From NCBI GenBank assembly GCA_947179485.1, contig OX359246.1, forward strand, positions 28,086,001 to 28,150,000: a DNA stretch of 64,000 bases, given 5' to 3'. Position 1 is the first letter of the stretch. Each line of letters starts with the position of its first letter. Positions 1-12,428 of the stretch are shown here, in pieces. The position numbers were made by a program, and so were the translations under genes. The notes below the pieces were generated by a model. It ran no database searches and had not been told where the DNA came from. It saw nothing but the letters and a program-made list of their open reading frames with translations. Source of the stretch: Allacma fusca. Taxonomy: Eukaryota; Arthropoda; Collembola; Symphypleona; Sminthuridae.

Positions 1-172
1 ACCAGAAGGTCCTTTCACCCTCCAGTTGAAAGAATGAAATTTGTGATCAAAGTTTATCCCATAATTTAGCAGAAAAAAGTTTTCAGTTTATTTCACTGTT
101 CTTCTTAAAAACTACCGATACATGATACTGGGATGAAGGTAGTGGTAAATAGAGGAACTGATTTGGCTGGGA

Positions 173-529
173 ACAAAGCTGCGCTCAGGTTCAAGTAGTA
201 GTGACAAGTATCAAGTCAGGTCAAGTTCGTGATCATGAGCCTTTCTACTTGGTTGAATCGGGTCAAGTTCAAGTATTTACTGGACCCGAACTTGGAACTT
301 CAAGTCGGTTCTGGTCCAAGTGCAAGCACAAAGAATTGACTTGAATTAAGGATCAAGTTCAAGTTCGGGTCTGGGCATGGAGTTTACTTGAACCCGAACT
401 TGCACTTTCAAGTACCGATTCCAGTAGCCTAGTTCCAACGTTTGCTTCCTTTGTGAGTTTTCTCCCCTCGGTTGTTCGCAATTCTGCAACACGCATTCTA
501 GAAACTAGTGATGCCAACCGTCTGGTCTG
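173..529. mobile_element. Truncated copy of the CAGAGCTGCG-type inverted-repeat element
   Basis: This stretch is closely similar to 11092-11470. Both begin with a GCTGCGCTCA-like terminal sequence, are filled with TTCAAGTTC/GAACTTGA motifs, and end with the same CTAGAAAC site followed by a GATGCCAA sequence. The right half seen in the 11-kb copy is absent here: the sequence runs into the next element at 538. No target duplication can be seen for this copy. Bases 1-172 carry no gene that I can support. Confidence 0.55.
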
Positions 530-537
530 ATCCAGAT

Positions 538-1045
538 TAGTGGTCGGACCAGTTCAGTTCAAAACTGAAAATTTCAGTTCAGTTCAGTTCAGTTAGGTTC
601 ATAAAAATTTTGGTTCAGTTTGATACACAAACCAAACTGAATGGTTCGGTTTCAGCGTAAAACTGAACTGAACTGATTTGTTTGAACTGATTTTGACACA
701 TGCACAATAAAGCCTGTTTCTGTCATGACGCACTTCTCACTTCTGACGGTTGCATTTGCCGTGCTATACAATTATACATATTTAAGAACACATCTTATAT
801 GTTTGCATGTGTGAATGTACAAACATATATTATATATATTGTACTTACCAAATATTTGCTTTATAGTTTTAACCTGGCGCGTTAAACTTCTTTGTAATCA
901 GTTCAGTTCAGTTCATAGAGGAAACTGGACTGAACTGAACCGAAGAATAGCTAACTGAACTGAAATTTTGATTTTCGATTCAGTTCACTTTGTGAACTGA
1001 ACTAAACTGAATTTTGCGAACCAAACTGAACTGGTCCGACCACTA
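538..1045. mobile_element. TAGTGGTCGG-type hAT-like MITE filled with CAGTT motifs
   Basis: The termini are inverted repeats: TAGTGGTCGGACCAGTTCAG on the left and its complement ending CCGACCACTA on the right. The arms next to each terminus consist largely of repeated CAGTT/AACTG units, on the left arm as AGTTC and on the right as GAACT. The flanking 8-mers (ATCCAGAT and GCCAATGC) do not match. The copy may therefore be recombined or sit inside another element. A relative with the same TIR and a clean 8-bp duplication lies at 25540-26039. The short ORF at 700-885 lies inside and is not supported as a gene. Confidence 0.75.
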
Positions 1046-1052
1046 GCCAATG

Positions 1053-1942
1053 CAAGGTATTATGTTAGGAGTCATAGCAGTATGGCTACTTGTACTAATT
1101 GTCTTGGGATCGGGGTACAAAGAAAAGTTCAGATGGTTGCCCCCCATACTATGTACTTCCCGCATCGACCTTCAGTGAGCTGGCTAAATCGGATTACAGA
1201 ATCGGAGCTTTGGTACATGAGAAACTTAAGTCGGAATTAAACTCGTCCAATACCACTGTATCTAATGGAATTAAACCTAGATATCAAGATTTCGACTTCT
1301 TGGATCCTGATGTAACAAAGTTATTTAATCATTTATTTTTAATATATAAGTGGTGTACTATAGTTTATAATTTGTGTATCCTTTTAAATTTCGTAGTGCT
1401 ATCAACAAATTTTTATGGAGAACGTGGCATGCATGGGGCCAAACTTTATGTTTGACTTCATTGTGATCACATTTATGACTGACATCAAGCCAGCACTGTC
1501 ACAATAGTCAAAGAATACACTATTCGCCCAGTTATTAACAGTAGGCATCAGCATACTGTATTCCCATCTAATTCGTAAGTTAAACGTTTTTACTTCAGGT
1601 GGGTTGTAGTTAATGATAATAATCTTTGTTGCACACAAATTTCAGCCCCCTATAACTTTGTGTTCGCTGGAATGGTATCCGGCGGTCTCTTTGTGAGCTA
1701 CGGGGACCCCAAGACATGTCAAGAAAAGGCAGGAAATGGTCAGCACAATGCAAAACGTCATGCAGATACACACAATTTTAATAAGGGAAAGTAAACAAAA
1801 TTTTCGCCAATCGGCAAATCATAACATTGTCGTTCTGACTTCTCTTTTGTGGATTAATCATTTTTGTTTGTATGTATGGATTAGAAGTGGTAGTATTCAA
1901 CAGATGGCTTGTTTATACCGGATTGTATTATTGCCGTTATAG
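1053..1942 (+). pseudogene. 3' remnant of a divergent ionotropic receptor gene
   Basis: This matches the last part of the three-exon IR genes further right. The remnant of exon 1 (about 1053-1311) starts at the third transmembrane helix (AVWLLVLIVLGSGY-like) and ends at a GTAACA donor. Exon 2 (about 1397-1574) starts CYQQIF and carries the MGPNFMFDF block. Exon 3 (from about 1646) carries the second ligand-lobe end and the start of the last helix. It is broken in several ways. Everything before TM3 is missing, bases are deleted within the KTKLLEM block so that the frame shifts, and there is an in-frame TAG at 1505-1507 where intact copies have an Arg codon. The 5' break lies only 8 nt from the edge of the MITE at 538-1045. 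Confidence 0.85.
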
Positions 1943-2306
1943 ATTCAGTAAAAACAAAAAAATATTATATTTAGTGTATACCGGTGTGCTTTTTGCAATT
2001 TCCTAATTACTTAGACTAACAAAACGACCTTGTGTGTAGAGAAATAAGGATAGAATTTCTGCATTTGAAAGGTATGATCGGTTGCTTCGTATTTTCATGA
2101 TTGATAATTGCCCAACATGCATCCAAAGCAAAGTTCAAATTATTTTACCCAGTTCCTTGCACCAACTCGAATTGCCAGGAAGAGCATAACCCATTGAAAA
2201 TCTTGAGTAGCTGACAAATGTATGATCTCTCCGGATGTAGGAATTTATTTATGTCACTGACACTTCAACAGTGATTGCCTAAAGACACAGTTTATTCAAG
2301 TATAAC

Positions 2307-3188
2307 TAGGGTTTGTCGATTTTTAAATGCCTTAGGTTTTATTTTGCCTGCCCGGTATTTTTTGTCAGCAGCAAGGCATAAAAATCGATTTATACCTTCA
2401 CATTGCCCTTAAAAATAAATGCCGGGCAAAACGGCACAAAATGATTGACAAAAACGGCAAACATTATGTCAAAAAATCTACTCTTGCATGGAATGTTGAG
2501 ATGCAGTATTGTGCCATGAAAAAATCAAGCCTATTAAGCCGATTCAACAACAATGAATACGATTTCGTCGGTTTCATTGTACAAACGCTTCCAAAACGTG
2601 TAGTCTTGAACTGCCGGAATTTTTACGAAATTGTCTTTCCATATCCACTGAAACTTGCTTAAACGTGGATGTCTGTATTGTGCATTTAACTGTATCGTTC
2701 TTTGAACATTACTATAAAAATTACATTTTACATTACACGTTCCAAAATTTGAACCCAAAACGGCGTTCCAGTGTAAACAGATTTTGTTTTCCAGTCGTCC
2801 CCTCGTTTTGGTGGCAATATAACTGGCAGTAAGACAAAGTGGCGATAACCCACAAAAAATTAAAATACTACAAACAAGTGTATACTCAAACAATATGCAG
2901 TTAGATGTGTTTTGACTTGCTATTACGTGCATTGAGAAACCGGTAGTTTGCAAGTTTTACATATTTTAAAATTAGCCACGGTCGGAGCAAGCACCAATTA
3001 TGGCGGAAATAGAGCTTTCCATGAGCATCGCTTATTTATGCCAATTTAGCCAAGGCAAAATATATTATATGCCAATTCTCCCAGAATGGCATAAAAAATC
3101 ATTTCATGCCCATGTGAATAAATGCCAGCCAAATATGCCAGCCTAATTTGCCATTTACGCCATGACATTTAAAAATCGACAAACCCTA
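2307..3188. mobile_element. TAGGGTTTGTCG-type hAT-like inverted-repeat element
   Basis: Inverted termini TAGGGTTTGTCGATTTTTAA (left) and its complement ending AAACCCTA (right) enclose 882 bp. The flanks are AGTATAAC at 2299-2306 and GGTATAAC at 3189-3196, an 8-bp duplication with one mismatch, as expected of hAT elements. Both arms are rich in a TGCC/GGCA motif, seen for example as repeated ATGCCA in the right arm. No transposase ORF is present; the ORFs inside (2441-2662, 2534-2953 minus) show no conserved domain that I recognise. Confidence 0.8.
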
Positions 3189-3196
3189 GGTATAAC

Positions 3197-4593
3197 ATTG
3201 TAACAACAATCAATTCACACTTCGTTTTTACACAACTAATTAAAAAATTTCGATTGACGAGATGTTACTTCAAGGTATCAACAATACTGAAAAAACAAAT
3301 TTGATGTTTAGCATCCGTTTAGCTTGTGAGACCCATCTACATGTTGATTTAAAGGGTGAGGGCCATGGTATTTTTTATAACGGCACCACTGTTGCTGGGG
3401 AATCTTGAGATTTTGCCCATTACAAAATTCTGGCTTATTGTCAGATATCTCTGCTCCAAATAAGCAAGAAATCACCATCGCTGGTTTTGCATAAACGTAA
3501 AAGCAAAGGGAAGATTTTAGCATCAATACTTGGTCGCATTCAGTCGAATAACTCAACATTTCAAGGGGATTTACCAGTAAGAAAGCAAACTGATAGTAGA
3601 GCTACATACCGCAAAAGTATAAGACCAAGGTACTAGAACTGTTTCAAAAATGGTTGCATTTAATAAAATAAAGTACAACGGAAAATGTAACGCTAACGTG
3701 TGTATAATATAGCAGATATCAATACCCGCAATTCAAAAGAAAGCAAATGTTTACAACATTCAATGAAATATGATATAGGAATTTATTTTAACAATTTATG
3801 CTGCAAATGTTTTGTTGTTTGCATTCCTTCCCCGTTTAGAGAAAATAAATGTCAATGTCTCACGACATCATTTAGAATAGCAAAGTATTGATTCTATATA
3901 AATTGTAATGCATGGTACAAGTAAGGAAAAACGCTTACAGTAAACGGATAGCAAGCACAGTTGACAAAGCTTCATTTATAACAATACGAAACAACACAAT
4001 GTTAAATATGTACCCATTAAGAGCATGCACACTAGACGATTAACTAACCCATACAATATCAACCGTTGCTGCGAATAAACACGTTTCAATATCTGGCGTA
4101 AAATATTACATTTTATTCTTTACAAACTTTGCAACTGATCAGAGCGTCATTTCTTTATTCACATGCATGCAATGGTATCAAACCAAGTTTCAGCGTATTA
4201 AAATTTAAAAATTTCAATGTTAAAACCTATAAGAATCTTTAAATTTTTGAAACATTTTACTATTTAAAGAAAATTCAAGTTTTAACGTGAACATATATAC
4301 ATATACACTCCATCAAAATTCATCAAAAAGTAATCCCTCCTTCATGGTAAGGAGTCGAAAACGTGTCATTATCTACATTGCATTTAGATAATGACCAGTA
4401 TTGTAATTCATAAAATATAGTGTTCTTATCATATATTAAATCTGTTTGTGTTACAGTTTTGCAAGAATATGTTTTCACGCAGTCAAATCGGTTAGACAAA
4501 ATTAGTAGATCCATAGCTAAAGCTACATTTTAAAACAATGGGAGTAATATGCCCAAAATGACCAAAGTGCCATTCAACACCCATAATTAGCCC
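3197..4593. other. Intergenic, no supported gene
   Basis: This is AT-rich sequence with only short ORFs and no recognisable protein. Around 4045-4170 it faintly resembles the upstream region of the IR genes (an AATATCAACCG-like block followed by a GAGCGTCATTTCTTTATTC block). It could be the decayed promoter of a lost IR copy. That reading is weak. Confidence 0.3.
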
Positions 4594-5975
4594 TATTCTT
4601 CTTCTTATTGATCTCGACCTGTCCGTTGATTTAAACTTTCGCGGCTTTGGCTTTACAATTCAAATCTTCGCGGCTCATTTCACTATATAGCCAAGCAAGT
4701 CTGTGGTAGTATATACAGCAAGCTGTGAAGCACAGCGGGTTGAAACGTTGTCGCAGAGGAGAGCTTTTTCAGCTCGCTCAGCTCGCTGTACTTCTCGGCA
4801 TATACCAACTGCTTGCAGCATACTGGAAGCTCGCAATATTACGCAATTTAAGATTATCCTTTAAAAACGTTAATCATAATTTATTATTATAAACATTAGA
4901 CATAAATCATCAAATTTGGATTAAGCTAAGTGTGGAAGTGAGAAAAACTACGTTCGGTGACAGCAATGAAGAATTTTAATGACTGAACTTTGTACAAATA
5001 AATGTGGGATTAGTGTTAACAAAAAGGAAATGGAATTGAAAGTACTTATTGCAACACTATTTATATTTAACATCAGATAAATTCTCAGAATTTTCAGTTG
5101 AAGTTATTTGCTCACTATTTTTTAATAACAAACCTTAACGTTCATACATTTGATCTTTATATCCCCTAAAAATATCATTAGGAAATAAGGACTGCTTTGT
5201 AGGAACCATAGACTTTAACAAGTAGCAAGTTAGAAGTGATGCGCTAATATGAATTCCTTTCATTTTTCCTATTTTAAATAATCAGCGCGTCCAGTGTCTG
5301 AGGCTTCAGTTACCTTATTACGGTACAACTGAGATATATACAAATTATAATAGAATAAAAAATCATATTTGATCCACTAAGGGGTGAAGGACCATATAGT
5401 TATTCAACAGCAAGATTTAATAACAATGTTGGTTGGTATTAAGTTGATCAAGTGATTAGTTAAATTCCCCGTGTATAGCCAAATATTGAGTTTGGGGGAG
5501 AACTTAGTGGGCTGGAGCGGTGTACCGTGTTGATGATGAATTGCCAACTACCTGTTTGAAACGAATTGTTAGTCTTACAATTAATAGTTCACATGTCTTA
5601 TATGAGATTACTTTGCCCAGCGAAGCGGGCTATCCTTCTTCTTATTGATCGCGACCTGAGCGTTGATTTAAACTTTCGCGGCTTTGGCTTTACAATTCAA
5701 ATCTTCGCGGCTCATAGCCAAGCAAGTCGGTGGTATATACAGCAAGCCGAGAAGCATAGCGGGCTGAAACTTTGTCGCAAAGGAGAGCTTTTTCAGCTCC
5801 CTCTGCTTCTCGGCATATACCAACTGCTTGCAGCATACTCAAACCTCACAATATTATGCCATTTCAGATGATCACTTAAAAGTGCTAATCATAAGTATTA
5901 TAAACATTGGACATAAATCATCAAATTTGGATTAAATTAAGTCTGGTAGTGAGAAAAACTACGTTCGGATACAGC

Positions 5976-6913
5976 CAGAGGTGTGGAAAATACAGGAAAT
6001 TTATTATTAAAATATAAAATACAAATACATTTCCAGACACATTAAAATAAAAATATAAAATACAGATACTAGGAGTTACTTAGTTAAGATACAAAATACA
6101 ATACAAATATCCGCAAGAATTTTGACAAGATACAAAATAAAATACTTTTTTTCCAACAAAAACGAAAATACGAAATGAAAATACCATATTTGAAGCATAA
6201 AATACATATTGAAAATACTCTCGAATTCATCTCAAAGTATATGTCTGAGATGTAACTGTATATCAAGTGTATTCTCTCAAACACTGTCTTGGACAGTTTA
6301 ACCAAATAATTGGATATCCGAAAATTATTCGCGAAACGTAAGGTCACAGGCACGTGGATAGTTTAGAGTTGTGCATCCTTTTAGATCAAAGTAAGTAACA
6401 TTACCCTAGATACAGAATATTTTTCCTTAAAACGAATAACCTTAAACTCCTGGGTAATTTATCACCGATTTTATGTTGGCGTTACTAATATTTTTTATAG
6501 CCCCCACATAATTTAATTTATTTATTCAATAAATAAGTACAGCAAATAAACCAAAACAGTTAAAGAATTGGTTTCAAAATGTTTCAAATTAGTGCTTTTA
6601 GCTTTAAAAAATTTATTTGAACATGTGCTACGGACAACTTTGGCAGTTGCCAGAGTTATGTATTTTTAAAATTTATTTTGTATTTGAAATACGGGATGGA
6701 CAACGTTACAAGATAAATAAATACAAAATATCATAACGTTCGCTGATCTTGAAAATACGAAATACAAAATACAGTGGAAATTTTGGTGCTGACCAAATAC
6801 GAAATACAAAATATCTTGAAACATTTACAGCGAGAAAAATACCAAATACAAAATACCGAATGTATTTCAAATACTATTTTAAATACAATATTTCAAAATA
6901 TTCCACACCTCTG
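5976..6913. mobile_element. CAGAGGTGTGG-type hAT-like MITE filled with AAATAC motifs
   Basis: Inverted termini CAGAGGTGTGGAAAATAC and (complement) ...ATTCCACACCTCTG enclose 938 bp. The flanks are GATACAGC (5968-5975) and GTTACAGC (6914-6921), an 8-bp duplication with one mismatch. The uninterrupted repeat unit nearby reads CGTTCGGTTACAGC, which shows the empty site. Both arms are built from AAATACAAAATA-type units extending from the TIR. Several apparent ORFs (6084-6353 minus, 6749-6952) are products of this low-complexity sequence. Confidence 0.85.
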
Positions 6914-8261
6914 GTTACAGCACTCACGTATTTCAGGAGAGGAGAATTTTAATTATTATTGTTTATTTACTGATCGAGCCCATGGCTCTTAATCAGGACA
7001 TTTGGTCAAGTAAAAGCTTCAAAACAAAGACAAAAATACATATACAGATATAAGTTCGTGGTGTTTTTACATCACAAAGATTTTCTCTTAATAATTCCCA
7101 GATTTTCATACCAGGTTTATGAGTGTAAATATCACAAGGGCCTACGAGCCAATGACTGAACTTTGCACACATACATAAGTCAGGGATTCTTAGAAGGAAA
7201 AAGCAAATGGAATTGAAAGTACGTATTGCAACAGTTTTTGTATATAACGTCAGATAAATTCTCAGAATTTGTATTGCTGAAGTTATTTGCTCACTATTTT
7301 TTAATTACAATCCTTTACATCCTTTGATCTTTGTTATATCCCCTAAAAATATCATTAGGAATTAAGGATTGATTTGTAGGAACCATGGACTTTAGTAACA
7401 ATAGCAATTGAAAAATGTTGCTCTAATATAAATTCCTTTTGCTTTTCCTATTTTAAATTATCAGTTCGTCCAGTGTCTGAGGCTTCAGTTACATTATGAC
7501 GGTACAACTGAGATATATATAAATTATAATAACATAAAAAATCATATTTGATCCACTAAGGGGTGAAGGACCATGCAGTGATTCAACAGCAAGATTTAAT
7601 AACAATGTTGGTTGGTATTAAGTTGATCAAGCGATTAGTTAAATTCCCCGTGTATAGCCAAATATTGAGTTTGGGAGAGAACCTTAGTGGGCTGTAGCGT
7701 TGTACCATAATTTTTTGATGATGAATTGCCAATTAGCTTTTTGAAACGAAATGTTAGTCTTACAATTAATAGTTCACATGTCTTATATGAGATTACTTTG
7801 CCCAGCGAAGCGGGCTATTAATATTAAGCCTTCTCGACATGCCATGACAAGGGATCTATAGCAATTTACGGTTTTGTGTATACTCTCACAATTCCCAAGT
7901 AATTGCCCCTGTACGAAGCACAGGGCTTTTACTAGTCCTTTATTATTATTGACTACTTCCTGTCCGTTGATTTAAACTTTCGCGGCATTGGCTTTACAAT
8001 TCAAACCTTCGCGGCATTGGCTTTACAATTCAAAAATTCGCGGCTCATTTCACTATATAGCACAGATACGAATTTTCCAATTTTTGTTTTATATCTCACG
8101 AAACAATGTAATGAATTGGTGCAGGTTGTAAGGGCCAAGGCCAAATCGACCAATAAATTATCTATCATCATCTATATAGCAAGCCGCTATATGTACTATA
8201 TTATTTCACTATATAGCCAAGCAAGTCGGTGGTATACACGCAAGCCAAGAAAGCACAGCGG

Positions 8262-8690
8262 TAATGTTAGGGAAATCCCGAGCAGCTCACAGGACGGACT
8301 GACAAAAACATCAGTCCGGACGGATTGGGAGTGGGATTGGGATTGACTATTTGAATGTACAGAGGGATTGAGACGGAGTGGGATTGACGCAAATAAGTAG
8401 AAAACTGAGTGGGATTGATGATCAGAAATTATTCCACATTAATTTAATTAATTTAGTTAATTAAATTAAATTGGATTAATTAGAGGCGCTTTTTAAAATT
8501 GGCGCAATATGTACGCATGCGCGCGCAGCGCGTGAGATTGAGTGGGATTGACTATCAGGAGTGTGTATGTGCATCAGAGGGATTGGGAGTTTTCTCTATG
8601 GTACATAGAGTGATTGGGACGGAGTGTGAAATGAGGTATCGAGATTGAATAGAGATTGGGAGTGTAAGAAGAGGGATTTCCCTAACATTA
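8262..8690. mobile_element. TAATGTTAGGGAAATCCC-type MITE filled with GGGATTG motifs
   Basis: An 18-bp perfect terminal inverted repeat TAATGTTAGGGAAATCCC is present, with its complement at the right end. It is flanked by an exact 8-bp duplication CACAGCGG at 8254-8261 and 8691-8698, inside the third Helitron-like unit. The interior has many GGGATTG/GGGAGTG units, here in the same orientation in both halves. It holds no coding sequence. Confidence 0.85.
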
Positions 8691-9594
8691 CACAGCGGGC
8701 TGAAACTCTGTCGCAGAGGAGAGGTTTTTCAGCTCGCTTAGCTCGCTGTGCTCCTCGGCTATATACCAACTCCTTGCAGCATACTGGAAGCTCGCAATAT
8801 TACGCAATTTTATATTATCACTTAAAAGCGCGAATCATAATTATTATAAACATTAGACATAAATCATTAAATTTGGATTAAATTAAGTCTGGTAGTGAGA
8901 AAAACTCCGTTCGGTTACAGCACTGAAGAATTTGGTAGGATAATTTTAATGACTGAACTTTGTACACATAAGTGTCGGATTCTTAGTAGGAAAAAGCAAA
9001 TGGAATTGAAAGTACTCAATGCAACTGTTTTTATATTTAACGTGAGATAAATTCTCAGAATTTGTATTGCTGAAGTTATTTGCTCACTATTTTTTAATTA
9101 CGAGCCTTAACATCCATACATGTGATCTTTACGTACATCCCCTAAAAATATCATTAGGAAGTAAGGATTGATTTGTAGGAATCATGGACTTTAGTAACTA
9201 TAGCAAGGGAAAAGTGTTGCGCGAATATAAATTCCTTTCATTTTTCATATTTTAAATTATCAGCGCGTCCAGTGTCTGAGGCTTCAATCACATTATTACG
9301 GTACAACTGAGCTATATACAAATTATAATAACATAAAAAAGTCAAATTTAATCAGCACGTTGCGCTGATCCACTCATGGGTGAAGCATCAAACAGTGATG
9401 CAACAGTGAGATTTAATAATAATGTTGGTATAAAACTGATCAAGCGATTAGTTAAATTCCCCGTGTATAGCCAAATATTGAGTTTGGGAGAGAACTCTAG
9501 TGGGCTGGAGCGTTGTGCCATAATTTTTTGATGACGAATTGCCAACTAGCTATATGATACGAATTGCCCTTGTGAAGCACAGGGCTTTTACTAG

Positions 9595-10083
9595 TACAAA
9601 TATAATACATATAATTAGATTGAATTTCAAGGCTTCCCTCCCAGTGAATCCTTCCAGCATAGCGAGTTTTGCCCTCTGATGCGCAAATTGAAAATCCTTA
9701 TGGGTTTTAAAATTGAAAGTTTTTAAACGTTACATGTGGTATCGTTTTATATCTTGAAACTTTGGTGACGTGTCCTAAGAGAACGGGGCACAATGCATGA
9801 GTGCATGTTACATGAGTTTTGAAAGATACTATGAGAGTGCTAAAACACGTGCTATGCTTTGTTTGAATCCACGAGTACAATCCCAAAATCTTACCTTGTT
9901 TGTGTCAATTTAATTGATCTGGGTGGAACTTTATTCCGAATTGCTTCAAATTACCGGCAAATACTCTAAATAAGGACAGCCTGCATGCAAAATTATCTTC
10001 TTTGGACTTTTAAAAACCTATTGAAGTGGTATAAACCGCTCTTTACTTGTTATTTGTGGATATGTAATAATTTCACTATCAGT
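9595..10083. other. Intergenic, upstream of IR fragment; no gene seen
   Basis: This is unique-looking AT-rich sequence between the Helitron-like array and the IR fragment. No ORF or RNA gene is supported. The last ~100 bases may be the original 5' flank of the IR fragment that starts at 10084. Confidence 0.35.
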
Positions 10084-10455
10084 ATGCGCTACAATACAAG
10101 AGTCAACGTGATTCTGCCATTGGTGTTCTTGGTTTATCCAAAGCCCAGAAGTACATCCTTGTTATCAAGGTCGCCGGATCTATCTATTCGTTTTTTAAAC
10201 ATTCGTACACATCAACGTACCACAATCCCACATTGCCAGTGTGTGAACATCGTCTTGCAAAACAGTTCCACTGATACTGTAGCACCATAAGCATTTTGAC
10301 TTTACAGAATCAACTTCATCTACATTCAACATTTATTCATCTGAATACTCCCACTGGTTGCATGTCTCAAACTTTAGGTTTACCTTTAGGTTGCTCGATA
10401 TTTGCAATATTTGTGCACAAAGAATTCTTGATTCCAAACAGCTGGACTTATGTCT
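10084..10455 (+). pseudogene. 5' fragment of a divergent ionotropic receptor gene
   Basis: It starts with an ATG and MRYNTRVNVILPLVFLV, the same hydrophobic leader as the IR genes at 23039 and 37318, followed by the conserved block PHCQCVNI. The reading frame then breaks (stop near 10290). The homology continues in another frame through the LTLQNQLHL-like and SGCSIFAIFVHKE-like blocks and fades near 10455. Nothing of the pore region follows. It is a truncated, frame-shifted copy. Bases 10456-10946 show no gene. Confidence 0.8.
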
Positions 10456-11091
10456 GAACTTAACGATTACCGTACTGTTAATTACTGTTAATTACTTTTA
10501 GTAAAGATGGGCAATTATTACTATACCTCGTCGATCAAGAAAATCAAACATTTTTATTTATTCTGCTCAGAACTTCCTCATAAGCACAATTAGAAAATCA
10601 TCGTTTCAATAACTCCCTTGTATTCTTTTTGTTTACTCATAGTCCTCATATATACTCTACTTCAAATGAATCTAAGTTAGAATTCCACAATAATTATGAG
10701 CGCCAGGTTGTTCCGCAACTCACAAAACAGTATTACTTTCTCTAAACTTCGAGAAACTGATAATTCATGGCTACCGCTACACGTTTCATTCGTTCTATGT
10801 AGTAACCATGTACGTGACACAGCACCTGGCAAATAATACATTCCTGTTGAGATAGCGGTGTTCGCCTACATAGCATTTACTTTTGAGCTGATGTTGCTTG
10901 ACGGCAAAAAATCAGAGTACGCCTCAAGTTAAGCTGTACAGTGTGTAGTGTTCTGACTGGGTACGGGTAATACTAGGGTAAATGTGTACGGGTTCAGGAA
11001 CTACCCGATGCTGAAATTGCATACTCACAAATACGCGGGTACTACCAGGGTACTCTGGAAAATGGGTACATGTACAGGTTGGGGTACTCAC

Positions 11092-12428
11092 CAGAGCTGC
11101 GCTCAAGTTCAAGTAGTACTTGACAAGTATCAAATCAGGTCAAGTTCGGAGCAAGTTTGGGATCATGAGCGTTTCTACTTGGTTGAATCGGGTCAAGTTA
11201 AAGTATTTGCTGGATCCGAACTTGGAAATTCAAGTCGGTTCTGGTTCAAGTGCAAGCCCACAGAATTGACTTGAACTAAGGATCACGTTCAAGTTCGGGA
11301 CTGGGCATGGATTTTATTTGAACCCGAACTTGCACTTTCAAGTAACGATTCAAGTATCCTATGTCCAACGTTTGCTTCCTTTGAGCGTTCTTTTCCCTCG
11401 GTTGTTCGCACTTCTGCAATACACATTCTAGAAACTAATGATGCCAATGGTCTGGTCTGATCAGATTTTATGAAACTGGTCTGGTCCAAAGCTCATACCA
11501 GACCATTGGTCCTGCTCATCCAGTCGTTCGAGCCAGACCAGATCAAAGAACATGCTCCGGACCATGGTCCAGAAAACCATTGAGCGCAATTAAATAATGT
11601 CATTTTTCCCGTCAAATTCTTCTATTATCCCCAGAAAAGTCAGTTTTAATTTGTTCCATGGGATTTCGTTAACTCATAAATTTTTATTTTGCGTACTTTT
11701 GAGACCATGGTGCTGTGGTCAGGTTTGGTCCTGAAGCTGGACCAATTGTATCTGGTCGGGTCCAAGTGTTGAATCAGACCGGACCAGACCATACAAATCT
11801 GGGACCAGACCGGACCAGACCATACAAATCTGGGACCATACCGGACCAGACCAATAACGGACAATTATAAATGGTCCAGACCAGGCCAATGGCATCCCTA
11901 CTAGAAACCATGCCTGCAGAGATATGCACATAAGCTGGGGCTCACTTTTATTTGGAGTAGCTGTTGTGTGTTCTGTAAATCGTCGTGCTTAAAACTATTC
12001 TTCTAATTTTTCATCATTTTTGAAAAACTGTTGGAGTAAATTGTCCAGTGAGACTGTAGCACAAGGAAAAAACCATGAGTGAACCCGCATCTGAATTTAA
12101 TGAAGACGACGGAAATTGAAATTCTTAGCTCCACCAGTTGGAATGGTTTTGCGACTTCATACTACTAAGTTGTAAGGTTCAAGTGCTTGAAATCCGAGTT
12201 CGGTACAAGTCAATTCCAAGTTCGGTTCGCAAGATATATGGACCCGACATTCAAGTGTCAGATCAAGTTCGGGTTTAGGATTACTTGAAAGATATGACTT
12301 GGTATGACAAGTAATTCCTGGGACACGAAACGTCAAGTTCGGGTACTGACAAATATTTACTTGAAAGTTCAAGTGCAGGTCAAGTTCAAGTTCGGATCCT
12401 CAAAACACTTGACCCGAACGCAGGTCTG
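11092..12428. mobile_element. CAGAGCTGCG-type hAT-like element filled with TTCAAGTTC motifs
   Basis: The left terminus CAGAGCTGCGCTCAAGTTCA and the right terminus (complement CAGACCTGCGTTCGGGTCAA) are imperfect inverted repeats. An exact 8-bp duplication GTACTCAC lies at 11084-11091 and 12429-12436. Both arms are dense in CAAGTT/AACTTG units running from the TIR. The interior carries a second inserted element (11436-11900) and about 280 bp of complex sequence without a clear ORF. A truncated relative lies at 173-529. Confidence 0.85.
11436..11900. mobile_element. TAGGGATGCC-type hAT-like MITE filled with GGACCAGAC motifs, nested
   Basis: The termini TAATGATGCCAATGGTCTGG and (complement of the right end) TAGGGATGCCATTGGCCTGG are inverted repeats. 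An exact 8-bp duplication CTAGAAAC sits at 11428-11435 and 11901-11908. The interior is made of CCAGACC/GGTCTGG units, including two nearly identical 35-bp stretches around 11775-11850. It lies within the element at 11092-12428. Small ORFs on the minus strand here come from the repeats. Confidence 0.85.

Larger units (their letters stand above)
4594..9594 (+). repeat. Tandem array of ~1-kb Helitron-like repeats (three units, two with insertions)
   Basis: A unit of roughly 1.0 kb occurs three times head to tail, starting near 4594, 5631 and 7940. Shared landmarks in order are TTGATTTAAACTTTCGCGGC, GAAGCACAGCGGG, GTGAGAAAAACT, TCCAGTGTCTGAGGCTTCA and CCCCGTGTATAGCCAAATAT. Unit 2 is split by the MITE at 5976-6913 and unit 3 by the one at 8262-8690. 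Ends resemble Helitron 3' termini: a GCCC...GGGC hairpin followed by TTTTACTAG and then T, at about 7905-7935 and 9566-9594. A weaker hairpin, GCCCAGCGAAGCGGGC, ends units 1 and 2. No Rep/helicase gene is present, so these would be non-autonomous. The ORFs inside are not supported as genes. Confidence 0.6.
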
